Shown: in pieces, positions 50,028-57,616 of the stretch
Position numbering within the stretch: the first letter of the stretch is position 1
Layout of the letters: each line of letters starts with the position of its first letter
Assembly (NCBI RefSeq): GCF_019857225.1
Contig: NZ_JAFJSY010000071.1
Location: 1 to 58,660 of the forward strand
DNA length: 58,660 nucleotides
DNA from: Streptomyces plumbidurans
GTDB taxonomy: Bacteria > Actinomycetota > Actinomycetes > Streptomycetales > Streptomycetaceae
Reading direction: 5' to 3'
Made by a program: the position numbers and the translations under genes
The notes under the pieces: model-generated
The model's input: only the letters and a program-made list of their open reading frames with translations
Told to the model about the DNA's origin: nothing
Databases searched by the model: none

Positions 50028-51071
50028 ATGACCCACCTCGCACATCCCGAGCGCTACGACGGCACCATGCGCTACCGGCGGACCGGCCGCTCCGGTCTCG
50101 ATCTGCCTCTCCTCTCCCTCGGCTACTGGCACAACTTCGGGGACGACCGGCCCTTCGAGACGCAGCGCGAGATCGCCCTGCGCGCGTTCGACCTCGGGAT
50201 CACCCATCACGACCTGGCGAACAACTACGGCCCGCCGTACGGCGCTGCCGAGATCAACTTCGGCCGTCTGATGAAGCAGGACCTCGGGCCGTACCGCGAC
50301 GAGCTGGTGATCTCCACGAAGGCCGGCTGGGACATGTGGCCCGGCCCGTACGGCCAGGGCGGCGGCTCGCGCAAGTACGTGCTCGCCTCGCTCGACCAGT
50401 CGCTCACGCGCATGGGCCTCGACTACGTCGACATCTTCTACTCGCACCGGCTCGACGCGACGACTCCGCTGGAGGAGACGATGGGCGCGCTCGACACGGC
50501 GGTGCGCCAGGGCAAGGCCCTCTACGTCGGCATCTCCTCCTACGACGCCGAGCGCAGCCGCGAGGCGGTGGCGATCCTGCGGGATCTGGGCACCCCGCTG
50601 CTGATCCACCAGCCGTCGTACAACATGCTCAACCGCTGGATCGAGACCGAGGGTCTGCTGGACGTCGCCCAGGAGGAGGGCTTCGGGGTCATCGGGTTCA
50701 CGGCGCTGGCCCAGGGCCTGCTGACCGGGCGCTATCTGGACGGTGTTCCCGAGGGTTCGCGGGCCGCGGCGGGCACGTCGTTCGACCGGTCGTGGCTCAC
50801 CGACGACATGCTCGGCCGGCTGCGCGCGCTGAACGACGTCGCGGCCCGGCGCGGCCAGACGCTCGCCCAGATGGCGCTGGCCTGGGCGCTGCGCGACGAG
50901 CGGGTCACCTCGCTCGTCATCGGCGCCTCGCGCACCGAGCAGCTGGAGCAGAACGTCGCCGCGCTGGAGAACCTCGACTTCAGCGCCGAGGAACTGGCCG
51001 AGATCGACAAGTACGCCACCGACGGCGGCGTCGACCTGTGGCGGGAGGCCCGGCTGGGCAACCTCGGCTGA
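50028..51071 (+). CDS. Aldo/keto reductase (YghZ/GAP-reductase-like)
   Basis: A 347-residue NADPH-dependent aldo/keto reductase of the AKR14-like group. It starts with MRYRRTGRSGLDLPLLSLGYWHNF and carries the catalytic tetrad Asp (DLANNYG region, Tyr in NNYGPPYG), Lys in VISTKAGWDMWPGPYG and His in IFYSHRLD. The NADPH pocket is VIGASRTEQLEQNV. YghZ-type enzymes reduce L-glyceraldehyde 3-phosphate or methylglyoxal-like aldehydes. ATG 50028 is chosen over GTG 50019 without strong evidence. Confidence 0.9.
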   Translation: MTHLAHPERYDGTMRYRRTGRSGLDLPLLSLGYWHNFGDDRPFETQREIALRAFDLGITHHDLANNYGPPYGAAEINFGRLMKQDLGPYRDELVISTKAGWDMWPGPYGQGGGSRKYVLASLDQSLTRMGLDYVDIFYSHRLDATTPLEETMGALDTAVRQGKALYVGISSYDAERSREAVAILRDLGTPLLIHQPSYNMLNRWIETEGLLDVAQEEGFGVIGFTALAQGLLTGRYLDGVPEGSRAAAGTSFDRSWLTDDMLGRLRALNDVAARRGQTLAQMALAWALRDERVTSLVIGASRTEQLEQNVAALENLDFSAEELAEIDKYATDGGVDLWREARLGNLG

Positions 51072-51079
51072 GGCCGAGG
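51062..51079. terminator. Hairpin overlapping the AKR stop codon
   Basis: CCTCGGC-TGAG-GCCGAGG, a 7-base-pair stem with a four-base loop, includes the TGA stop. It is a possible terminator between the convergent AKR and lipid-kinase genes. Confidence 0.5.
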
Positions 51080-51111
51080 CCGTAGCCGGTGATGCGGTCC
51101 GAGCCGACCGC

Positions 51112-51993
51112 TCAGCACAGCACGCGCAGCGCCCCGGGCAGGACCCTGACCGTGACGGGCAGGACGGCGTCGACCTCTCCGTCGGCGCCGTAGGGAACGT
51201 CACGGTCGGCGGAGATGGCGATCTCCCTGCCGCGCAGGACGCGCACCTGCGGCCGTTGCACGTGGGTGCCCGTCTTGAGCTCGTTCATCATGGCGAAGAA
51301 GAGCCACCGGGGCGCCTCGCTGATCATCACGATGTCCAGCAGTCCGTCGTCGACGCGGGCGTCCGGGGCGATGAGCCGACCGGAGCCGTAGTAGCCGGAG
51401 TTGGCGGCGACCACGGTGTATCCGATGTGGAGGTGTTCCTCGCCGTCGACCGTGACGCGGTAGCGGGCGGGCCGCCAGGTGGTGACGGCGCGCAGTCCGC
51501 CGGCGTAGTAGGAGGCCGAACCGCGCAGCAGTTTCGCGTGGTTGGCGTGCCGGTTGGCCAGGGCGTCGACGCCTGCGTACACGCTGCCGAGGACGACGGT
51601 GCGGCCGTGGGTGGCCGACTCGACCTCGATGGTGTCGACCGCTCGGGGCTCGTTGTGGAGCAGGACCTGCGCCAACTCCTCGGGTTCCGTGGGGAGTTCG
51701 AGGGCTCTGGCGAAGTCGTTGCCGCGGCCTGCGGGGACCAGGCCGAGGACGGCGCCGGTGCCGCTGAGGGCGCCGCCGATGCCGCCCGCGATGCCGTCCC
51801 CGCCGACGGCGAGCACGATCCGGCCCTGCTGCCCGGCCTGCCGTGCGAGTTCCTGGGCGTGGGCGAGGCTGCGGCTGTACTCGGTCTGCAGCTCGGCACC
51901 CGCCTCGCGCAGCAGCCGGGCCACGGCGAGCAGCGCGGCGGCCGAACTCGACCCGCCCGCGGTGGGGTTGACGACGGCGGTGAACTGTCGCAT
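51112..51993 (-). CDS. Diacylglycerol-kinase-family lipid kinase
   Basis: A 293-residue member of the DgkB/YegS family, which phosphorylates lipid hydroxyls. Motifs: TAVVNPTAGGSSSA, the catalytic GGDGIAGGIGGAL, LGLVPAGRGNDFARAL and DDGLLDIVMISE. There is no signal or membrane segment; such kinases attach to the membrane surface. ATG 51993 has GGAGG seven bases upstream. It lies 107 bases downstream of the alkyl-DHAP-synthase-like gene in the same direction, so both probably belong to one lipid operon. Confidence 0.9.
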   Translation of the reverse strand: MRQFTAVVNPTAGGSSSAAALLAVARLLREAGAELQTEYSRSLAHAQELARQAGQQGRIVLAVGGDGIAGGIGGALSGTGAVLGLVPAGRGNDFARALELPTEPEELAQVLLHNEPRAVDTIEVESATHGRTVVLGSVYAGVDALANRHANHAKLLRGSASYYAGGLRAVTTWRPARYRVTVDGEEHLHIGYTVVAANSGYYGSGRLIAPDARVDDGLLDIVMISEAPRWLFFAMMNELKTGTHVQRPQVRVLRGREIAISADRDVPYGADGEVDAVLPVTVRVLPGALRVLC

Positions 51994-52100
51994 CGGTGTG
52001 CCTCCGGGGCGGACGTGCCGGTTGTGCGGGACGGGGAACAAGGGGCGGGGACGAGGGACTGGGGACGAGAGGGCGGTCGGTCGCCGGGACGGGGTCCCGG

Positions 52101-53699
52101 TCAGTCGTCGAGGGGCAGCAGGATGCCGGGGTTGAGCAGTCCCTCCGGGTCCAGTTGTCGCTTCACGGCGCGCAGCGCCTCCACGGCCTGAGGGCCGACC
52201 TCGCGGACGTACCAGTCGCGGTGGTCGGTGCCCACGGCGTGGTGGTGGGTGATGGTGCCGCCCGCGGCGAGGATCGCCTCGTTGGCGGCGTGCTTGGCCC
52301 GTGTCCAGTGCGCGACGGGGTCCTGGCCCTGGGCCGAGACCACGGTGAAGTACAGGGAGGCGCCGTTCTCGTAGACGTGCGAGACATGGCACATGACCAG
52401 GGGCGGGGTGCCGGCCTCGGTGAGGGTGGCGGTGAGGGCGTCGCGCACGGCCGCGTAGAGCTCCGGGACGCGGGACCAGAACGTGGCCGTCTCCAGGGTC
52501 TCGGCGAAGGCGCCCGCGTCCAGCAGGGCGTCGCGCAGATACGGGGCCGAGTAGCGGCCGTGCGCCCAGCGTTCGCCCGGCTCCTCGCCCAGGGGTGTGC
52601 CGCCGCACGCGCGCAGCACTGCGGCGGCGCGCTCCCGACGGTAGGAGGTGTCCTCCTGCGTTCCTTCGTAGCCGGTAATGGCCGTGCAACCAGCGGCCGG
52701 TGGAGCGTCGGAGGCACCGATGGCGTCGGGCTGGGCGAGGCCGATCAAGGTCTCGGTCTCGTCGGACAGGCGCAGCACCGTCGGGCGCGGCCCGTCCTGC
52801 GCGAGCCGGCGCAGCGCCGCGGTGCCCTCCTCGAACGAGGCGAACCTCCAGCCCTCGTAGCGGCGGACCTCGGGGACCGGGCGGATGCGGACCGTCACGG
52901 ACGTGATGACGCCGAAGGCGCCCTCCGAGCCGAGGAACAGCTGGCGCAGGTCGGGGCCGGCGGCCGAACGCGGGGCGCGGCCCGTGTCGATGGTGCCTTC
53001 GGGGGTGGCGAGGGTGAGGCCGAGGACCATCTCGTCGAAGCGGCCGTAGCCCGCGGAGGCCTGGCCGCTGGAGCGGGTGGCGGCGAAACCGCCGATGGTG
53101 GCCCACTCGTAGGACTGGGGGAAGTGGCCGAGCGTGAAGCCGTGTTCGGCGAGCAGGGCCTCGGCCTGCGGTGCGCGCAGGCCGGGTTGCAGGGTGGCGG
53201 TGCGCGAGACGGGGTCGAGGGCGAGCAGGCCGTCCATGCGGCGCAGGTCCACGGCGACGAAGAGGCCGCGTCGTCCGGGTGCGAGACCGCCGACGACGGA
53301 GGTGCCGCCGCCGAACGGGACCAGGGCGAGCCGGTGTTCGGCGCAGGCCCGCAGGACGGCGAGGACCTCGTCGTGACCGGCGGGGAGCAGTACGGCCGCC
53401 GGGGTGTCGAGGGTGTCGCCCTCGCGGATGCGCAGCAGGTCGGGGGTGGACTTGCCGCGGGTGTGCCGGATCCGGGTCTCGGCGTCCGTGCGCACGAACT
53501 CCTCGCCGCCGACGGCGGCCGCGAGGGCGCGGTGCGCTGCGGGCTCCAACTGCCCTTCCGGTACGGCGATGTCGGCGAGGCCGACCGGTTCGGTGCCGCG
53601 TGGCTTGACGCCGAGCAGATCGCGCAACAGCCCGATCACCGTGTCGGGCAGCGGTGCCGCCTTGGCCGGGTCGCCCCAGCCGCTCCACAGCATGTCCAT
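52101..53699 (-). CDS. Alkyl-DHAP-synthase-like FAD-binding oxidase
   Basis: A 532-residue VAO/PCMH-family flavoprotein resembling alkylglycerone-phosphate synthase (AGPS), which swaps the acyl chain of acyl-DHAP for a fatty alcohol to make an ether bond. The start MDMLWSGWGDPA is the family's opening. PFGGGTSVVGG binds FAD pyrophosphate, and YEWATIGGFAATRSSGQASAGYG is an AGPS hallmark. The C-terminal THHHAVGTDH holds the catalytic His cluster. ATG 53699 has GAGG upstream. It is divergent from a TetR-glpD operon, whose enzyme makes DHAP. Confidence 0.88.
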   Translation of the reverse strand: MDMLWSGWGDPAKAAPLPDTVIGLLRDLLGVKPRGTEPVGLADIAVPEGQLEPAAHRALAAAVGGEEFVRTDAETRIRHTRGKSTPDLLRIREGDTLDTPAAVLLPAGHDEVLAVLRACAEHRLALVPFGGGTSVVGGLAPGRRGLFVAVDLRRMDGLLALDPVSRTATLQPGLRAPQAEALLAEHGFTLGHFPQSYEWATIGGFAATRSSGQASAGYGRFDEMVLGLTLATPEGTIDTGRAPRSAAGPDLRQLFLGSEGAFGVITSVTVRIRPVPEVRRYEGWRFASFEEGTAALRRLAQDGPRPTVLRLSDETETLIGLAQPDAIGASDAPPAAGCTAITGYEGTQEDTSYRRERAAAVLRACGGTPLGEEPGERWAHGRYSAPYLRDALLDAGAFAETLETATFWSRVPELYAAVRDALTATLTEAGTPPLVMCHVSHVYENGASLYFTVVSAQGQDPVAHWTRAKHAANEAILAAGGTITHHHAVGTDHRDWYVREVGPQAVEALRAVKRQLDPEGLLNPGILLPLDD

Positions 53700-53764
53700 G
53701 ACTGTCGTCCTCACCGGTCGATTCGAGCGATTCTCTCTCCGTCGACGTCCGAGGGCGCCGAGGC

Positions 53765-53777
53765 GTTACACTGTGAC
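53765..53777. promoter_or_regulatory. TetR operator candidate
   Basis: GTTACA-C-TGTGAC is a 13-base dyad with one mismatched pair, two bases before the tetR ATG, in the 80-base gap between the divergent flavoprotein and tetR-glpD genes. A GTCACA half-site recurs at 53793-53798 inside tetR. Confidence 0.5.
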
Positions 53778-53779
53778 AC

Positions 53780-54391
53780 ATGACGCCTATTCGTCACAAC
53801 GCCTCAGGCGGCAGCTCGCACAATGACGCGGTCCTCGACGCGGTGCGGGACTGCGTCCTGGCCGTCGGGGTCCGCCGTACGACGCTCACCGACGTGGCCC
53901 GCCGCGCGGGGGTCTCCCGGATGACGCTGTACCGGCGCTGGCCCGACGTACGCACCCTCGTCGGCGATCTGATGACCCGCGAATGGATCGACGTGGCCAC
54001 CCGGGCGATACCGGAGCGCCGGGACGGGGCGCACGCGCGCAGGCTGCTCGTGGACGGGCTCGTGGAGGGAGTGGCCTCCTTCCGCGCCCATCCGCTCTTC
54101 CGCAAGATCGTGGACGTCGACCCCGAACTGCTGCTCCCCTATGTGCTCGACCGGCGCGGCGCGAGCCAGAACGCCCTGCTGGAGCTGCTGGCCGACGGCC
54201 TCAAGGACGGTCACGCCGACGGATCGGTGCGGGCCGGGCATCCCGAGCGCCAGGCCCGTTCCGTCCTGCTGATCGTGCAGTCCTTCACCCTGTCCCTGCG
54301 GACGATGACCGACGAGGAGGACGCGGATCTGAACTCCGCGGCCTTCCTCACGGAGCTGCGCACCATTCTGGAGAGGACCCTCACGCCATGA
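53780..54391 (+). CDS. TetR/AcrR-family transcriptional regulator
   Basis: A 203-residue TetR repressor with the helix-turn-helix RRTTLTDVARRAGVSRMTLYRRWPDVRTLVGDL and a helical ligand-binding body. ATG 53780. Its stop overlaps the glpD start (ATGA), so regulator and dehydrogenase are translated together. It is divergent from the AGPS-like gene. The natural ligand may be a lipid or an acyl-CoA, as for many TetR proteins near lipid genes; this is inference. Confidence 0.9.
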   Translation: MTPIRHNASGGSSHNDAVLDAVRDCVLAVGVRRTTLTDVARRAGVSRMTLYRRWPDVRTLVGDLMTREWIDVATRAIPERRDGAHARRLLVDGLVEGVASFRAHPLFRKIVDVDPELLLPYVLDRRGASQNALLELLADGLKDGHADGSVRAGHPERQARSVLLIVQSFTLSLRTMTDEEDADLNSAAFLTELRTILERTLTP

Positions 54392-55965
54392 GCCAACGCC
54401 CTGCTTCCGGCTCGTCCCTGTCCGCCGCCCGGCGCTCGCGCGAGCTGGCCGGGTCGGTGGGCGGCCCCACGGTGGACGTCCTCGTCGTCGGGCTCGGCGC
54501 CACCGGTGCCGGGGCCGCCCTGGACGCGGCGGCCCGCGGCCTGAGCGTGGTCGCCGTCGACGCGCACGACCTGGCGTTCGGCACCTCCCGCTGGAGCAGC
54601 AAGCTGATCCACGGCGGGCTGCGCTATCTCGCCTCCGGTCAGCTCGACGTCGCGCACGAGAGCGCGGTCGAGCGGGGCACGCTGATGGAGCGCACGGCGC
54701 CGCACCTGGTCCGCGCGCAGCCGTTCGTGCTGCCCCTGACGCCGCTGGTGTCCCGGGGGCAGGGGGCGCTCGCCTGGGCCGGGTTCCGGGCCGGTGACGC
54801 CCTGCGGGTGGCGGCGCGCACGGCCCGGGCCACGCTGCCCGCGCCGCGGCGCCTGTCCGCGATGGAGACCCGGCATCTCGCCCCGGCCCTGCGCACCGGC
54901 GGACTGCGCGGCGGGTTGCTGTCCTGGGACGGCCGGCTCGTCGACGACGCCCGTCTGGTCACCGCCGTCGCCCGCACCGCGGCGGCACACGGCGCGCGCG
55001 TCCTCACCCGGGTACGGGCGCTGGAACTCACCGGCACCGGCGCCCGCGTCCGTGACGAACTCACCGGCGAGGAGGGCGAGATCCGGGCCCGCGCGGTGAT
55101 CAACGCCTCCGGCGTCTGGGCGGGCGGCCTGGTGGACGGCATCCGCATCCGCCCCTCGCGCGGCACCCACCTGATCCTGCGCTCCGACGACCTCGGCCCG
55201 CTGCCGGCCGGCTTGCACATCCCGATCCCCGGCGAGACCAACCGCTTCGTCCTCGTCCTTCCGCAGGGCGACGGCCGGGTCTACGTCGGCCTGACGGACG
55301 AGCCCGTCGACGGCGCGATCCCCGATGTGCCGGAGGTGCCCGAGACGGACATCGGGTTCCTGCTCGACGTCCTCGGCTCGGTGCTGAACCTCCCGGTACG
55401 GCGCCAGGACGTCGTCGGGGCCTTCGCGGGGCTGCGCCCGCTGCTGGACACCACACCGCAGGACGGTCCGGGCGCCACCGCCAGGACCGCGGACATCTCA
55501 CGGCGGCACGCGGTGCTCACCTCGTCCGAGGGCGTGATCACCGTGGTCGGCGGCAAGCTCACCACGTACCGGCGCATGGCCGAGGACGCCGTGGACGCCG
55601 CCGTCGCGGCCCGCCGCCTCACCGCGGGCCCCTCCCCGACCGCATCCCTCCCGCTCGTCGGTGCGGCGTCGCCCCGCACCCTCGACGCGCTGAACGCGCC
55701 GCCCCACCTGATCCGGCGCTACGGCACCGAGGCGCCCGCCGTCCTCGCGCTCGCCGAACACGACCCCCGCCTCGGCGAGCGGGTCCTGCCGGGACACCCC
55801 GTCACCGCGGCCGAACTGCTGTGGGCGGTACGCCACGAGGGCGCCCTCGACGAGGCCGACGTACTCGACCGCAGAACCCGCATCGGCCTGGTCCCCGCGG
55901 ACCGCGCGGCGGCGCTGGAGACGGCACGGGACCTGCTGGCCGAGGTGACCGCTCAGCAGGGCTGA
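54388..55965 (+). CDS. glpD: Glycerol-3-phosphate dehydrogenase (FAD, GlpD type)
   Basis: A 525-residue flavoprotein oxidising sn-glycerol 3-phosphate to DHAP. It has the FAD loop VLVVGLGATGAGAALDAAARGL, the GlpD signature WSSKLIHGGLRYL, INASGVWAG and the C-terminal VVGGKLTTYRRMAEDAVD. A DAO_C-like helical domain ends the protein. Translationally coupled to tetR. Its product DHAP is the substrate backbone for the AGPS-like enzyme encoded divergently, so the operon may feed lipid synthesis as well as respiration. Confidence 0.93.
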   Translation: MSQRPASGSSLSAARRSRELAGSVGGPTVDVLVVGLGATGAGAALDAAARGLSVVAVDAHDLAFGTSRWSSKLIHGGLRYLASGQLDVAHESAVERGTLMERTAPHLVRAQPFVLPLTPLVSRGQGALAWAGFRAGDALRVAARTARATLPAPRRLSAMETRHLAPALRTGGLRGGLLSWDGRLVDDARLVTAVARTAAAHGARVLTRVRALELTGTGARVRDELTGEEGEIRARAVINASGVWAGGLVDGIRIRPSRGTHLILRSDDLGPLPAGLHIPIPGETNRFVLVLPQGDGRVYVGLTDEPVDGAIPDVPEVPETDIGFLLDVLGSVLNLPVRRQDVVGAFAGLRPLLDTTPQDGPGATARTADISRRHAVLTSSEGVITVVGGKLTTYRRMAEDAVDAAVAARRLTAGPSPTASLPLVGAASPRTLDALNAPPHLIRRYGTEAPAVLALAEHDPRLGERVLPGHPVTAAELLWAVRHEGALDEADVLDRRTRIGLVPADRAAALETARDLLAEVTAQQG

Positions 55966-56019
55966 GTCCGGCCGCCCGGTGGACGACCGACTCGCCTCGC
56001 AAATCCGTACATACCGCCC

Positions 56020-56025
56020 TATGCT
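56020..56025 (+). promoter_or_regulatory. -10 element suggesting a leaderless small gene
   Basis: TATGCT lies 8 bases before the GTG at 56034, so transcription should start at or next to the start codon. No Shine-Dalgarno is present. No convincing -35 was found. Confidence 0.35.
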
Positions 56026-56033
56026 CCATTTGC

Positions 56034-56309
56034 GTGACACATACTTTCGACGAGCTGGTGGAGAAACAGCGCGCAGCCGAGCAGGCACACCACCGGGTCG
56101 ATCAGCTGCGCCACTCGTACGGCCCGCCGTCCCAGCCGGGCGGCTGGACCGGACGCCAGACCAACACCTACGAAACCGCCCTGCACGCCTGGCGAGACCT
56201 CGCCCGCGAGGCCCGCACCTCGCTGAACGAATTCGCGAGGGAGTCGGGAAAGGCTCGCAACGAGGTGGAGGCGGACGTACGGGAGACGGTGCGGCATTCG
56301 GCGCGGTAG
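56034..56309 (+). CDS. Small charged hypothetical protein (91 aa)
   Basis: A 91-residue mostly helical, highly charged protein. It starts VTHTFDELVEKQRAAEQAHHRVDQLR, has a Pro/Gly turn (YGPPSQPGGWTG) and ends with a second helix up to RETVRHSAR. This helix-turn-helix hairpin suggests a coiled-coil dimer. No known domain. The GTG with a -10 immediately upstream and no ribosome-binding site suggests a leaderless message. Longer frames through this region are shadows of glpD and its flank. Confidence 0.65.
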   Translation: MTHTFDELVEKQRAAEQAHHRVDQLRHSYGPPSQPGGWTGRQTNTYETALHAWRDLAREARTSLNEFARESGKARNEVEADVRETVRHSAR

Positions 56310-56394
56310 GCATTCCGGAGCCATAGCGCGGGCTGCGGAACCGCAGGCCGCGACGCCGCAGGGCCCGCGGCCACCGCAGGGCTACGGTCACCGC

Positions 56395-57462
56395 TCACAC
56401 CGGCACCGCCTCGATCACCGAGATCGGGGACGGGGGTGGCATGCGGGTCACTCGGGGGACCGAGAAGCCGGCGCGGGTGCACAGGGAGCGGTACTCCGGT
56501 TCGGTGCGTTCGCGGCCGGAGACGTTGGCGAGCATGTGGAGGTCGCCGGTGTACATGACGGACGGGACCGAGCCGTCGACGGTCTCCGGCATGACGACCT
56601 CGATGATCAGCAGGCGCCCCTCCGGCGGCATCGCCGACCTGATGTTGGCGAGGACGGTGGTCGCCCGGTCGTCGTCCCAGTCCTTGACGACGCCTTTGAG
56701 CAGATAGACGTCCGATCCGGAGGGCACCGAGACCAAGAAGTCGCCGGTGACGATCTCGCTGCGCCCGGCGAGGCCGGCCGCCTTCAGGAGCGGGCCCGCC
56801 TCGGCCGCTCCCTGGGGAGTCTCGAACAGCACGCCGCGCAAATGGGGGTGCTCCGTCAGGAGTGCCGCGAGCAGCGTCCCGTCGCCGCCGCCCACATCGG
56901 TGACCGAGGTGGCGCCCGCAAGATCGAGCTCGCCCTTCAGGATGCGGGCGGTGGCTCCGGTGCCCTGGCGCATCGCGGCGTTGAACGTCCGTGACAGCTC
57001 GGGGTGGGTCGCGAGGTGACCGAAGAAGTCGGTGCCGTACAGCTCGTCGAAGGCGGCCCGCCCGGTACGGACGCTGTCGTCGAGATGGCTCCAGGCGCCC
57101 ACCGTCGTCCGGTCCATGAACATCGCGACGAAGGCGGCGACCGAGTCCGGGCGGTCGGTGCGCAGCAGCGCTCCGCGAGGGGTCAGGGCGAACACGCCGG
57201 GCCGTACCTCGGCCGCAAAGCCCGACCCTGCCAGCGCGCGCAACAGCCGTCGGGTGGCGTCCGGATCGGTGCCCAGATCGGCGGCCACGTCGGCGGCGTC
57301 CCGCTCCCGCTCGCCCAGCGTGTCGGCTACGCCGAGGTGTACCGTCGCCCCGAGCATCTGGGCCTCCATGTGCGCGAAGACCGTGGACATGATCACGTCG
57401 CGGTCCTCGGGAGTTGGCTCGGGCGTCGGCTCGGGCGTCGGCTCCGGGGTCGGCTCGGTCAT
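56395..57462 (-). CDS. SAM-dependent O-methyltransferase (plant COMT-like)
   Basis: A 355-residue small-molecule O-methyltransferase. A short PTPE repeat at the extreme N-terminus (residues 4-19) precedes a winged dimerisation domain (VIMSTVFAHMEAQMLGATVHLGVADTL). The catalytic Rossmann domain has the SAM loop TSVTDVGGGDGTLLAAL, LLKGVVKDWDDDRA and LLIIEVVMPE. This resembles methyltransferases that modify phenols and polyketides. No biosynthetic cluster is around it, so the substrate is open. ATG 57462 has GAGG upstream. Confidence 0.9.
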   Translation of the reverse strand: MTEPTPEPTPEPTPEPTPEDRDVIMSTVFAHMEAQMLGATVHLGVADTLGERERDAADVAADLGTDPDATRRLLRALAGSGFAAEVRPGVFALTPRGALLRTDRPDSVAAFVAMFMDRTTVGAWSHLDDSVRTGRAAFDELYGTDFFGHLATHPELSRTFNAAMRQGTGATARILKGELDLAGATSVTDVGGGDGTLLAALLTEHPHLRGVLFETPQGAAEAGPLLKAAGLAGRSEIVTGDFLVSVPSGSDVYLLKGVVKDWDDDRATTVLANIRSAMPPEGRLLIIEVVMPETVDGSVPSVMYTGDLHMLANVSGRERTEPEYRSLCTRAGFSVPRVTRMPPPSPISVIEAVPV

Positions 57463-57535
57463 CTCGTCCTCCGCGGTCGGCTGCGGGTACCCGTTTCATG
57501 GTCCATGCTGCGCCCCCGCCCGGCCCCGGGCTCCG

Positions 57536-57565
57536 GGACGAACGAGGACGAACGTGGACGAACCG
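57536..57565. repeat. Three 10-bp direct repeats
   Basis: GGACGAACGA, GGACGAACGT and GGACGAACCG follow one another between the methyltransferase start and the terminator. They could be a binding array in the methyltransferase promoter. Confidence 0.55.
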
Positions 57566-57568
57566 ACT

Positions 57569-57603
57569 AGGGCGCCCGGACCGGAAGTCGGTCCGGGCGC
57601 CCT
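57569..57603. terminator. Strong terminator hairpin after the DUF1996 gene
   Basis: AGGGCGCCCGGACCG (57569-57583), a 5-base loop, then CGGTCCGGGCGCCCT (57589-57603): a perfect 15-base-pair stem, 13 bases past the leftward stop codon at 57617. The most stable hairpin noted in the window. Confidence 0.85.
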
Positions 57604-57616
57604 GGGGGCGTGATTT

